From positions 324,042-388,041 of the forward strand of contig JAKBAD010000002.1 in the NCBI GenBank assembly GCA_021809435.1: a stretch of DNA of 64,000 bases, given 5' to 3'. The DNA comes from Pseudomonadota bacterium. GTDB taxonomy: Bacteria > Pseudomonadota > Alphaproteobacteria > Acetobacterales > Acetobacteraceae. Position numbers and translations under genes: made by a program. Within the stretch, counting starts at the first letter, position 1; each line of letters begins with the position of its first letter. Below, one piece after another: positions 26,016 through 34,588 of the stretch. The notes under the pieces are model-generated. The model was not told the origin of the DNA. It made no database searches and saw only the letters and a program-made list of their open reading frames with translations.

Positions 26016-27140
26016 ATGACCCCTCGTGTCGCGTCGTATCTTGAATCCAACCCCGCCACGCCTTGCCTGGTGCTCGATCTGGAGCGGGTGGGCGAGAATT
26101 ATGACCGGCTGCATGCCGCCCTGCCGGTGGCGAAGATTTTTTATGCCGTGAAAGCCAATCCGGCCGAGCCGATTTTGCGCCTGCTGGTTGAGCGGGGCTC
26201 TTGTTTTGACGCCGCCTCGCTGCCTGAGATCGAGGCTTGCCTGGCGGTGGGGGCGAGGGCCGCGGATATTTCCTACGGCAACACGGTGAAAAAACCCTCG
26301 GCGATTGCCGCCGCGCATGCGCTGGGCGTGCCGCTGTTTGCCTTCGATTCACGCGAAGAGCTTGAAAAAATCGCCCAGCACGCGCCCGGCGCCAAGGTTT
26401 ATTGCCGCGTGGCGGTGACCAATGAGGGCGCCGACTGGCCGCTTTCGAACAAATTCGGCACCACTCTGGCCCGCGCCCGCGACCTGATGCTGCAAGCCGG
26501 CGCGCTGGGGCTGGTGGCTCATGGGCTGTCATTTCATGTTGGCAGCCAGCAGACCTGCGCCAGCGCCTATGAGACCGCCATCAATCAGGTGGCGGCGCTG
26601 TTCACCGACCTGAAGGCGGCCGGGCTGGAATTGAAAATGCTCAATCTCGGCGGCGGATTTCCGGTGCGCTATGAGCGCGATGTGCCTGAAACCGGGGTAT
26701 ATGGCACGCGCATCATGGAGGCGATGGTGGCGAATTTTGGCAATGACCTGCCCGAGATGCTGATCGAGCCCGGGCGCGCCATGGTGGGCGACGCGGGGGT
26801 GGTGGTATCGGAAGCGGTGCTGGTGTGCAGGCGGATCCCCGAGGATGAGCGGGCTTGGGTGTATCTCGATATCGGGCGGTTTGGCGGCCTGGCCGAGACC
26901 GAGGGCGAGGCGATTCGCTACCGGGTGAGCGCGGCGGCGCCCGGCCCGCTTGAGCCGACCGTGCTGGCCGGCCCGACCTGCGATGGCGTGGATGTGCTGT
27001 ATGAAAAAACCCCCTGCCTGCTGCCACGGGGCATCAAATCGGGGGATCGTGTGCTGATTCACGATACCGGGGCTTATGTGACCAGCTATGCCAGCCAGAA
27101 TTTCAACGGCTTCGCGCCGCTGGCCGAGCATTACATCTGA
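26016..27140 (+). CDS. Fold-III PLP decarboxylase (ornithine/lysine type)
   Basis: The 374-residue enzyme has the alanine-racemase-like barrel with the PLP lysine in FYAVKANPAEPIL (about residue 47). Further motifs are HVGSQQ, the glycine-rich NLGGGFPVRY, EPGRAMV, and the catalytic cysteine in GPTCDGVDVLYE. That set marks group IV ornithine/diaminopimelate/arginine decarboxylases. The length and lack of an N-terminal extension favour ornithine or lysine decarboxylase, giving putrescine or cadaverine. Diaminopimelate decarboxylase is less likely. It begins after an AT-poor 236-bp gap with a GGATAAGGAG ribosome site. Confidence 0.92.
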   Translation: MTPRVASYLESNPATPCLVLDLERVGENYDRLHAALPVAKIFYAVKANPAEPILRLLVERGSCFDAASLPEIEACLAVGARAADISYGNTVKKPSAIAAAHALGVPLFAFDSREELEKIAQHAPGAKVYCRVAVTNEGADWPLSNKFGTTLARARDLMLQAGALGLVAHGLSFHVGSQQTCASAYETAINQVAALFTDLKAAGLELKMLNLGGGFPVRYERDVPETGVYGTRIMEAMVANFGNDLPEMLIEPGRAMVGDAGVVVSEAVLVCRRIPEDERAWVYLDIGRFGGLAETEGEAIRYRVSAAAPGPLEPTVLAGPTCDGVDVLYEKTPCLLPRGIKSGDRVLIHDTGAYVTSYASQNFNGFAPLAEHYI

Positions 27141-27230
27141 TGTCATGAGGGTGCCGCTTGCGGCGGCGCCAAAACCTCCTAATTTCGGGCATGGATGTCA
27201 CACTTAAACCAGGACAAGGGGAACACCACC

Positions 27231-27929
27231 ATGGATGAGATCACGCTCAAGGCCGCCGATGGTAGCGGCGAGTTTTCCGCGTTTGTGTGGAAGCCGGCGG
27301 AGGAGAGCGCTGGCGCGGTGGTGCTGATTCAGGAGATTTTCGGCGTTAATGACGCGCTGATCGAGACCGCCGAGACGCTGGCGCGGCAGGGCTTTATCGC
27401 GGTCGCGCCGGATTTGTTCTGGCGCCAGGAAAAAGGCGTGAAGCTGACCGACAAGAGCGAGGCCGAATGGAAGAAGGCCTTCGAGCTGATGAACGGCTTC
27501 GACCAGGACAAGGGCGTGGAGGATTTGAAGGTGGCGCTGGAGGCCGCGCGCAAGCTGCCAGGCTGCAATGGCCGCGTGGGCACGATGGGGTTTTGCCTGG
27601 GCGGGCGGCTGGCGGTGATGATGGCCACGCGCTCGGACGCGGATGTGAACGTCTCGTATTACGGGGTGGCGCTGCAGAATTTGGCCGATGAGTTTGACAA
27701 TATCTCGGCGCCGCTGATGCTGCATCTGGCCGAGAATGATGAATATTTCCCCGCCGCCGGGCAGGAGCAGCTGCTTGATGCGCTGGAGGGTAATGAGTGG
27801 GTGGATGTGTTCATTTACCCCGATGCGCAGCACGCCTTCGCGCGGCCCAATGGCGTGCATTTCAACGCCCGCGCGGCGGTGATCGCCAATGGCCGCACCA
27901 CTGAATTGCTGGCCGAGATTCTCGACTGA
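27231..27929 (+). CDS. Dienelactone hydrolase family protein
   Basis: From ATG 27231 (site AAGGGG) the 232-residue cytoplasmic alpha/beta hydrolase has the family triad. The nucleophile Cys is in MGFCLGGRLAV, Asp lies in the HLAENDEYFPA region, and His is in YPDAQHAFARP. The early IQEIFGVNDALIETAETLARQGF fits too. Dienelactone hydrolases open lactones in chlorocatechol breakdown, but most chromosomal homologues have no proven substrate. No catechol genes are near. The next gene starts eight bases after its stop. Confidence 0.93.
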   Translation: MDEITLKAADGSGEFSAFVWKPAEESAGAVVLIQEIFGVNDALIETAETLARQGFIAVAPDLFWRQEKGVKLTDKSEAEWKKAFELMNGFDQDKGVEDLKVALEAARKLPGCNGRVGTMGFCLGGRLAVMMATRSDADVNVSYYGVALQNLADEFDNISAPLMLHLAENDEYFPAAGQEQLLDALEGNEWVDVFIYPDAQHAFARPNGVHFNARAAVIANGRTTELLAEILD

Positions 27930-27936
27930 GCTGGCC

Positions 27937-29088
27937 GTGCGGCTGAGCAGGCGGCAGGTTTTGGGCGGGGGGGCGGCGCTGGCCGCCGCCCCGTGCCGGG
28001 CGGCCGCGCCCGATTTGGTGGCCGCGCTGTTACGGCAAATGAACGCGCTGGGCGATGGACCGGTGCTGCTGAATTCGTATCTGGTGAAAACCGGACCCGG
28101 CGCCACGGCATTTGACCTGACCCAGGCCAATGCGGCTTATGTGTATGACAACGCCCTGGCCGGGCTGGTGCTGCTGGCCGCTGGTGAGCGCCAGGCGGCC
28201 GAGCGGATTGGCCAGGCGCTGGCCTTTGCCCAGGGCCATGACCGGCATTTCACCGATGGCCGGCTGCGCAATGCCTATGCCGCCGGGCCGGTGAGCGCGC
28301 CGGTGAAGCTGGCGGGGTTTTGGGATGCCAAAGCCGGGCAATGGGATGAAGACCCCTATCAGCTGGGCACCGATTCCGGGCCGCTCGCCTGGGCGATGAT
28401 TTTATGGGCGCGGCTGGGTATGACCGCGCCCGCCCTGGCCGCCGCGCGGTTTTTGGAGTCGCGGTTGCGCGCGCGGCTGGGCTACGAGGGCGGGCTGTAC
28501 GGGTTTGATGACGCCCAGACGCTACTGACATGGCAGAGCACCGAGCAGAATACCGACCTCGCCGTGGCCTTTGGGCTGTTGGGGCGAACCGAGGATCGCG
28601 CCCATGCGGCGGCGTTTGTAGCGGCCATGAGGGACGCTTTGGGGTTTGCGACCGGCACCGGGCCAGACGGCGCGGTGAACCGGGCGGTGTCGGCGGATGC
28701 CGGGATTTGGCCCTATCTCGCCGGGTTGGGCGATGCGGCGAGCGCCCGCGCAGCCATTGCCGCGCTGCGCCATGATGACGGAATCGGGTTTGCCCAGGCG
28801 AGCCATGGCGTGTGGCTGGAAGGCACTGGCTTTGCCGCGCTGGCGCTGAGCAAAATGGGCGAGCGGGCATTGGCGGCGCGGTTTTTGGCCACGGTCCATG
28901 CCAATATCTCCCCCGAGGGGTATGTGTATGCCTGCGTGGCGCCGATGCTCTCGACGGGCTTGAGCGTGGGGCCATCGGTGAGGCCGGGCGCCGCCGTGCA
29001 GCCATTCAATTATTACCGCCGCCCGTCGCTCAGCGCGACCTGCTGGGCCGGGCTGGCGATGTTGGGGGTTAACCCGCTGGCCGGGTGA
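27937..29088 (+). CDS. Tat-type exported protein, six-hairpin-like
   Basis: The 383-residue product has an SRRQVLGGGAALAAAPCRA leader, a twin-arginine signal. GTG 27937 is the best start; an ATG at 27889 lies inside the previous gene. The rest has repeated Ala-rich helices with aromatic residues (AYVYDNALAGLVLLAAGE, GPLAWAMILWARLGM, YEGGLYGFDDAQTLLTWQ), reminiscent of the (alpha/alpha)6 barrels of glycoside hydrolases and related lyases. No catalytic motif can be named. It follows the dienelactone hydrolase gene and ends ten bases before mnmE, which converges on it. Confidence 0.7.
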   Translation: MRLSRRQVLGGGAALAAAPCRAAAPDLVAALLRQMNALGDGPVLLNSYLVKTGPGATAFDLTQANAAYVYDNALAGLVLLAAGERQAAERIGQALAFAQGHDRHFTDGRLRNAYAAGPVSAPVKLAGFWDAKAGQWDEDPYQLGTDSGPLAWAMILWARLGMTAPALAAARFLESRLRARLGYEGGLYGFDDAQTLLTWQSTEQNTDLAVAFGLLGRTEDRAHAAAFVAAMRDALGFATGTGPDGAVNRAVSADAGIWPYLAGLGDAASARAAIAALRHDDGIGFAQASHGVWLEGTGFAALALSKMGERALAARFLATVHANISPEGYVYACVAPMLSTGLSVGPSVRPGAAVQPFNYYRRPSLSATCWAGLAMLGVNPLAG

Positions 29089-29098
29089 GCCCCCTGCC

Positions 29099-30370
29099 CT
29101 ATTTGCCGATGCAAAAGCTGGAGAACACCGCGTCCAGCACTTCCTCGACCCCAATCGCCCCCGCCAGGCGGGCCAAGGCGTGCGCGGCCATGCGCAGTTC
29201 CTCGCCGCGCAGTTCGGGGTCGTCGAGCGCGAGGGCGGCGGTGAGGGCCTGAGCGGCATCGCGCACGCAGGCCACTTGGCGCGGGCGGGCGAGCGCGGCG
29301 GCGCCTTTGGTGTCGGTGAGGTCGTGGGCGGCTTGGATGAGCCGGGCGCGCAACGCGGCCAGACCTTGGCCGGTTTTGGCCGAGAGGGCGAGATCGCCGC
29401 CCGGGCTTGAGGCGAGGTCTGATTTGGTGCGCAGGCGCAGATGCGGCGTGCCAAGCGGGGGTTGCGGGAAGGCTTCGCCGGGGGCGGCGGTGAGCAGCAG
29501 AAAATCGGCCCGCGCGGCGCGGGCCTTGGCGCGGCGCACGCCTTCGGCCTCGATCTGGTCGGTGGTTTCACGCAAGCCGGCCGTATCGGTGAGGTGGACG
29601 GGGACACCGCCAAGATCGACGCGCACGCCCAGTGCATCGCGGGTGGTGCCGGGCTGATCGGAGACGATGGCGATATCGTCTCCGGCGAGGGCGTTGAGCA
29701 GGGTGGATTTGCCGGCATTGGGCGCGCCCAGAATGACGAATTCCAGCCCTTCGCGCAGGCGTTCGGCGGCGGGGGCGGCGCCGAGCGCGGCTTGCATGTC
29801 ATCGCGCAGGCGGGCGATTCCGGCGACCAGCGCGGCGTCGATTTCGGGGGGGAGGTCTTCATCGGGGAAGTCGATCAGGGCTTCCTGGCGGGCGATGAGC
29901 TGGCGGAGCTGTTCGCGCCAGCCGGTGATGGCGGCCATGAGGCCGTGCATGTTCTCAACCGCCTGGGCGCGCTGGGCGTCGGTCTCGGCGGCGATGAGGT
30001 CGGCCATGGCTTCGGCGCCGAGCAAATCGAGCTTGCCGTTATAGAGCGCCCGGCGGGAGAATTCGCCCGCTTCGGCCGGGCGGGCGCCAAGCGCCGTGAG
30101 GGCGCCGGCGATCGCCGCCCATACGGCCCGGCCGCCATGGAGGGACAGCTCGGCGCAATCCTCGCCGGTGAAGGAATGGGGCGCGGGGAAGATGGTGAGG
30201 AGCGCTTCATCGAGCACGCGCCCCTCATGGGTGAGGCGGCGGAGCGCGGCGTGGCGGGGTTTGGGCAGAGCCCCCGCCAAGGCTACCGCGATGGCCAGCG
30301 CCTGGGGCCCGGAGAGCCGGACCAGCGTGACCGCCCCGCCCCGGCCGGTGAGAGGGGCGAAGATGGTCAT
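29099..30370 (-). CDS. mnmE: tRNA modification GTPase MnmE
   Basis: The 423-residue protein starts IFAPLTGRGGAVTLVRLSGP (folate-binding N-domain) and has an inserted G domain with GAPNAGKST, DQPGTTRD, DTAGLRETTD and a TKSD-like motif. It ends in FCIGK, the C-(I/L)-G-K catalytic tail. With MnmG it makes 5-carboxymethylaminomethyluridine at tRNA wobble positions. MnmG is not in the window. Its ATG overlaps the stop of the upstream carboxypeptidase (ATGA), extending the minus-strand chain that begins with coxB. Confidence 0.97.
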   Translation of the reverse strand: MTIFAPLTGRGGAVTLVRLSGPQALAIAVALAGALPKPRHAALRRLTHEGRVLDEALLTIFPAPHSFTGEDCAELSLHGGRAVWAAIAGALTALGARPAEAGEFSRRALYNGKLDLLGAEAMADLIAAETDAQRAQAVENMHGLMAAITGWREQLRQLIARQEALIDFPDEDLPPEIDAALVAGIARLRDDMQAALGAAPAAERLREGLEFVILGAPNAGKSTLLNALAGDDIAIVSDQPGTTRDALGVRVDLGGVPVHLTDTAGLRETTDQIEAEGVRRAKARAARADFLLLTAAPGEAFPQPPLGTPHLRLRTKSDLASSPGGDLALSAKTGQGLAALRARLIQAAHDLTDTKGAAALARPRQVACVRDAAQALTAALALDDPELRGEELRMAAHALARLAGAIGVEEVLDAVFSSFCIGK

Positions 30371-31842
30371 GTGAGGTAACGGGCGGTGAGGTGGGCCTCG
30401 AAATAGGCTGGGTTGAGGGGCTCGCCGGTGGCGTTGGCGAGGATCTCGTTAAAGCCGAGCGATGAGCCGAGGCTGTGGACATGCGCCCTGAGCCAGCCGG
30501 ACAGGGGCGAGATGTCACCTTGGGCGAGATGGGCATCGAGCGTGGGCAGGGCGCGGCGGGCGGCGGCCATGAGCTGGGCGGCGGCCATGGCGCCCAGCGT
30601 GTAGGAGGGGAAATAGCCGATGGCGCCATCGAACCAATGGATATCTTGCAGGCAGCCTTGGGCATGAGTGGGCGGGGTGATGCCGAGCAGGGCTTGGAAG
30701 CCCTCATTCCAGGCGCCGGGGAGGTCGGGTACGGTGAGATCACCGCTGAGCAGGGCTTGTTCGAGGCGGAATCTCAGCAGCACATGGGCGGGGTAGGTCA
30801 GCTCATCGGCTTCCACGCGGATGAAGGAGCGCGCAACCCGGCGCAGGCGGGATTTGAGCGCGGCTGAGGTGACCGGCTTGGCGAAGGCCTGGCCAAATAA
30901 TGGCGCGAGATGGCTCAAATAGGCATCCGAACGGGCGGCCTGCATTTCGATGATGAGCGACTGGCTTTCATGCATGGCCATGCCCGCGGCCTCGCCCACC
31001 GGCTGGCGGCGGAAGCGGGCGGGCAGGTTTTGCTCATAAAGCGCGTGGCCGGTTTCGTGCAGCACGCCCATGAGGGCGGCGCAGGGGTCTTGCTCATCGT
31101 AGCGGGTGGTGATGCGGATGTCGGTTTGGGTGCCGCCGCAAAACGGGTGGGCCGAGATATCGAGCCGGGCGGCGGTGAAATCGAGCCCGGCGGATTGGGC
31201 AAGCGCGCGGGCGAGCGCGGCCTGCTGGGCCTCGGGGTATGGGCCTTCGGGCAGGTGCTCGGCCGGGCGGGTGGCTTGCAGCGCCTCGGCCCTGGGCAGG
31301 GCGGTTTTGAGGAAGGCTTCGTAGCGGGCGAAAATACCGGCGGCTTGTTCAGAGGTGATGCCGCGCTGATACTGGCTCATCAGCGCGTCATAGGGGCGTT
31401 GGCCAAGTGCCGTGCCCAAAATGGTGGCGGTTTCGCGGGTGAGCGCCACCACCTCGGCCAAGGCGGCTTCGACGGCCTTGAAATCGCTGGTCTTGCGGGC
31501 CTCGCGCCAGAGGCTCTCGCAGGTGCGTCCGGCGCGTACGCTGGCCTCGATCAGATCACGCGGGAGGGCGGTGGCGCGGATATGAGCGTCGCGCATCAAG
31601 GCCAGGTTGGTGTCTTCCCAATCGCCTTGGGGCTGGGCGGCGGCGAGGTCTTCGCCCAGCTCGGGGCTGGCGAGAAACTCATGGGCGAGGCCGGCCAGGG
31701 TGGCGAGCTGCTCGCCGCGCGCCTCGGCGCCGCCGGGCGGCATCATGGCCGAGGCATCCCAGGAGAGCATGGCGGCGGCTTCGTTGAGGCAGGCGATGCG
31801 GGAGAAACTCTGGGTCAGGCGCTCATAGGCGGTGATGGTCAT
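30367..31842 (-). CDS. M32 metallocarboxypeptidase
   Basis: The 491-residue protein has the HEXXH zinc motif in MGVLHETGHALYEQNLP (about residue 242). The family features HPFCGG and DIRITTRYDE lie before it, and MAMHESQSLIIEMQ follows. These define M32 carboxypeptidases related to Taq and Pfu enzymes, about 500 residues long. It removes residues from peptide C termini in the cytoplasm. It is locked into the operon by 4-nt overlaps on both sides, with SURF1 upstream and mnmE downstream. Confidence 0.95.
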   Translation of the reverse strand: MTITAYERLTQSFSRIACLNEAAAMLSWDASAMMPPGGAEARGEQLATLAGLAHEFLASPELGEDLAAAQPQGDWEDTNLALMRDAHIRATALPRDLIEASVRAGRTCESLWREARKTSDFKAVEAALAEVVALTRETATILGTALGQRPYDALMSQYQRGITSEQAAGIFARYEAFLKTALPRAEALQATRPAEHLPEGPYPEAQQAALARALAQSAGLDFTAARLDISAHPFCGGTQTDIRITTRYDEQDPCAALMGVLHETGHALYEQNLPARFRRQPVGEAAGMAMHESQSLIIEMQAARSDAYLSHLAPLFGQAFAKPVTSAALKSRLRRVARSFIRVEADELTYPAHVLLRFRLEQALLSGDLTVPDLPGAWNEGFQALLGITPPTHAQGCLQDIHWFDGAIGYFPSYTLGAMAAAQLMAAARRALPTLDAHLAQGDISPLSGWLRAHVHSLGSSLGFNEILANATGEPLNPAYFEAHLTARYLT

Positions 31843-32534
31843 GGGGCGAGCAACCTTTTGCGGGCGAAGAAGATGAACTGGAAGCCCAGCGTGGCCGCGA
31901 GGCCGAACCAGGTGAGCGCGTACTGGTAATGGTTGTTGGGGGGGGTGGGCAAGTCTCGCGCGGGGATGGGCAGTTGCGAGCCGGGCGGTGGCGGCGGACC
32001 GAGGGCGATGAGCATGTAGGGGGCGGCCTGAAGCCCGAGCGCCTGGGCGATGGGAGCGGCGTCGAGCGTGTAGAACAGCCGGTGGGCTGGATCATCGGGG
32101 GCGGAGAACCAGCCGGGATGCTCGGGCGCGCGGATATAGCCCACGGGGTTGGGCGGCAGCGCGAGGGCGTGGGGCGTAAGCTGGGGCACCCAGCCGAGAT
32201 CGGCCAGGATGATGGTGCCGTTGGGCTGCTGGCAGGGCTGGATCAGCTCAGCGCCGAGGATGGGGCCGGTGGGGCTGTCTTTGATCTCGTCACCATAGAG
32301 GGCGGCTTGGCCGGGCAGCCAGGTGCAGATGATCTGCACCTTCTCGAAGGGCGAGGGGGTGGCGGGCAGCGCAATGGGCGGCGCGGCCTGGGCGGCACGG
32401 ATTTCGGCGATGATCGCTTCTTTCCATGTCAGCCGGTGCAGCTGCCACACGCCAAGCGCCACCATGGCCGCCATGGCGGCCAAACTGGACAAGCCCGGCG
32501 CCAGAATGCGCCGCCATTTATGTTTGGGGATCAG
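31839..32534 (-). CDS. SURF1-family cytochrome oxidase assembly protein
   Basis: The frame matches SURF1: GVWQLHRLTWKEAIIAEI near the N terminus and NHYQYALTWFGLAATLGFQFIFFARKR as the C-terminal membrane segment. No ATG, GTG or TTG lies in frame between the coxC stop and the first TM helix. The best start is CTG 32534, which overlaps the coxC TGA as CTGA in the way ATGA couples other genes. It gives 231 residues with a basic leader (IPKHKWRR). TTG 32492 would cut the leader. SURF1 assists heme a insertion into subunit I. The coordinate is inferred; the family is clear. Confidence 0.85.
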   Translation of the reverse strand: MIPKHKWRRILAPGLSSLAAMAAMVALGVWQLHRLTWKEAIIAEIRAAQAAPPIALPATPSPFEKVQIICTWLPGQAALYGDEIKDSPTGPILGAELIQPCQQPNGTIILADLGWVPQLTPHALALPPNPVGYIRAPEHPGWFSAPDDPAHRLFYTLDAAPIAQALGLQAAPYMLIALGPPPPPGSQLPIPARDLPTPPNNHYQYALTWFGLAATLGFQFIFFARKRLLAP

Positions 32535-33382
32535 CCCGCGACGACCGCGCTGCGGCCCAGATAATAGATGCAGACGAACAGGAACAGCCAGACCACATCG
32601 ACGAAATGCCAGTACCAGGCGGCGGCTTCGAAGCCGAAATGGCGGGACGGCGTGAACTGCCCGGCACGGGCGCGAAAGAAGCACACGATGAGGAAGATGG
32701 TGCCGATGATGACATGCAGCCCGTGAAAGCCGGTGGCGATGAAGAAGGACGAGGCGTAAATGCCGCCATGATAAAAGGGGAAGGGCGAATGGGTATATTC
32801 CCACGCCTGACCGCACAGGAAGGACAGGCCGAGCAGGATGGTGACGCCAAGCCCCCGCACGAGGTTTTTCTGGTCACCTTCGAGCAGGGCATGATGCGCC
32901 CAGGTGATGGTGGTGCCCGAGAGCAGCAGCACCATGGTGTTGAAGAGCGGGATGGCGAACGGGTCGATGCTGGTGATGCCCTGGGGCGGCCAGACCGGCG
33001 CGAAGGCCGTGCCCATTTTCTCGGGGAAGAAGAAATAGTTGAAATAATTCCAGAAGAAGGAAACGAAGAACATCACCTCGGAGGAGATGAACAGCGCCAT
33101 GCCGTAGCGCAGCCCGACCTGGGTGATGAGTTTATGCAGCCCCGGCGTGCGGGATTCGTGCACCACATCACGCCACCAGACGAACATGATGGTGGCGACC
33201 GAGAGCAGGCCGATGATGAGCAGGATGAAATTATGAAAATGCGCCGCCATGATGATGCCGGCGAAGGTGGTCATGGCGGACATCGCGCCGAAAATAGGCC
33301 AGAGGCTGGGGTCAACCAGATGGTAGGGATGCGGGACGGAGCCTTTGACCTGGTCCTTGGCGGTGTGGAGATAGCCACTCAT
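32531..33382 (-). CDS. ctaE: Cytochrome c oxidase subunit III
   Basis: The 283-residue protein has seven hydrophobic segments. It has family sequences HPYHLVDPSLWPIFGAMSA at the N terminus, WWRDVVHES, and AAAWYWHFVDVVWLFLFV at the C terminus, all typical of CoxC. The glutamate-bearing helices of subunit III are present (for example SSEVMFFVSFFWNYF). It stabilises the subunit I/II core in the inner membrane. The gene ends in an overlap with SURF1 and follows the small CoxF-like gene. Confidence 0.97.
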   Translation of the reverse strand: MSGYLHTAKDQVKGSVPHPYHLVDPSLWPIFGAMSAMTTFAGIIMAAHFHNFILLIIGLLSVATIMFVWWRDVVHESRTPGLHKLITQVGLRYGMALFISSEVMFFVSFFWNYFNYFFFPEKMGTAFAPVWPPQGITSIDPFAIPLFNTMVLLLSGTTITWAHHALLEGDQKNLVRGLGVTILLGLSFLCGQAWEYTHSPFPFYHGGIYASSFFIATGFHGLHVIIGTIFLIVCFFRARAGQFTPSRHFGFEAAAWYWHFVDVVWLFLFVCIYYLGRSAVVAG

Positions 33383-33423
33383 GACAGCACGTTCCCCTAA
33401 AGCTTATTGTTATCTGGTTGTTA

Positions 33424-33621
33424 CCACATCTGCCCCAGCTCGTGGAGCTTTATCATCGCGAAGATATAGATGGCGAGCGCGAACAGGGCGAGCGCGGCCA
33501 CGGTGTAGAGGTTGCGCCGGCGGCGGCGGCGCAAAAAGGCCGCGCGTTCATCGTCGCTCCAGCCGCTTTCGGTGAGCTCGACGCGGGGCATGGCATCATC
33601 TTCGGGCCCCGCGCTGGCCAT
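33424..33621 (-). CDS. Small CoxF-like membrane protein
   Basis: This short 65-66 residue protein has an acidic N terminus with DDERAAFLRRRRRRN, one membrane helix (LYTVAALALFALAIYIFAMI) and a short tail. Alphaproteobacterial cox operons often carry such a small basic single-TM protein, called CoxF, between ctaB and ctaG/coxC. The position here matches. Its start lies two bases before the ctaB stop ends, so it is operon-coupled. Function is unproven; assembly or stability is plausible. Confidence 0.75.
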
Positions 33622-33622
33622 G

Positions 33623-34573
33623 TCAGACCAGCCGGTCGACGGCGACGGCCGCGAAGATGATGAACAGATAAAGCAGGGAGAATTTGAAGGCGGCGCGGGC
33701 GGGCTTGTCGCCGGTCAGGCTCTGGCCCTGGGCATCTTGGGCATCGGTGTAGACGCCCCAGCAGAAATAAAGAAAAGCCGCGCTCATGACCAGGGCGGAG
33801 AGGCCATAGACCGGCCCGAGCAGGTGCAGCGGCCAGGGCGAGACCGCGACGAGCAGCAAAACGACCGCATAGACCAGCACGTTGAGCCGCGTGTGTTTGG
33901 CGCCCTTGACCACGGGCAGCATGGGAATGCCGGCCTTGGCGTAATCCTTGGCGGCATAAAGCGAGAGCGACCAGAAATGCGGCGGGGTCCAGAAGAACAC
34001 GATGGCGAACAGCAGCACCGGCAGCAGCCCGATATGGCCCGTGACCGAGGCCCAGCCGATGATGGCGGGAAACGCCCCCGCGCCACCGCCAATGACGATG
34101 TTTTGCGGCGTGCGGCGCTTGAGCCACATGGTGTAGATGACGGCGTAATAGAAAATGGACACCGCCAGCGTGATGGCCGCGCACAGATTGGTGGCCATGC
34201 CCAGCAGCACCACCGAGACGATGGAAAGCACCACGCCGTAATCGAGCGCGGCCTCGGGGTTGACGCGGCCGGCGGGGATGGGGCGCGAGAGGGTGCGCTT
34301 CATCAGCGCGTCGATGTCGCGGTCATACCACATGTTGATGGCGCCCGCCGCCCCAGCGCCCAGCGCGATGCAGAAAATGGCGATTGCGGCCGGGAACACG
34401 CCAATATGGCCAGGCGCGATGAACAGACCGATGGCGCCGGTGAACACCACCAGGCTGATGACCCGCGGCTTGAGCAGCAGCAGCCAGTCGCGCGGGTCGG
34501 CGCGCGCGGGCTTCACGGCTTCGATCTCGGGGGCGGGCGCCTCTTGGGCGGTGGTGAGGTTTTCGGTCTGCAT
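33623..34573 (-). CDS. ctaB: Protoheme IX farnesyltransferase (heme O synthase)
   Basis: The 316-residue polytopic UbiA-family protein has the first Asp-rich motif NMWYDRDIDALMKRTLSRPIP and the second motif at LYAAKDYAKAGIPMLPVV. It adds a farnesyl group to heme b to form heme O, the precursor of heme A. It lies between coxA and coxC as in typical alphaproteobacterial operons. Fifteen bases separate it from coxA. ctaA (heme A synthase) is not in the window. Confidence 0.97.
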   Translation of the reverse strand: MQTENLTTAQEAPAPEIEAVKPARADPRDWLLLLKPRVISLVVFTGAIGLFIAPGHIGVFPAAIAIFCIALGAGAAGAINMWYDRDIDALMKRTLSRPIPAGRVNPEAALDYGVVLSIVSVVLLGMATNLCAAITLAVSIFYYAVIYTMWLKRRTPQNIVIGGGAGAFPAIIGWASVTGHIGLLPVLLFAIVFFWTPPHFWSLSLYAAKDYAKAGIPMLPVVKGAKHTRLNVLVYAVVLLLVAVSPWPLHLLGPVYGLSALVMSAAFLYFCWGVYTDAQDAQGQSLTGDKPARAAFKFSLLYLFIIFAAVAVDRLV

Positions 34574-34588
34574 GACGGAGGCTAGATG

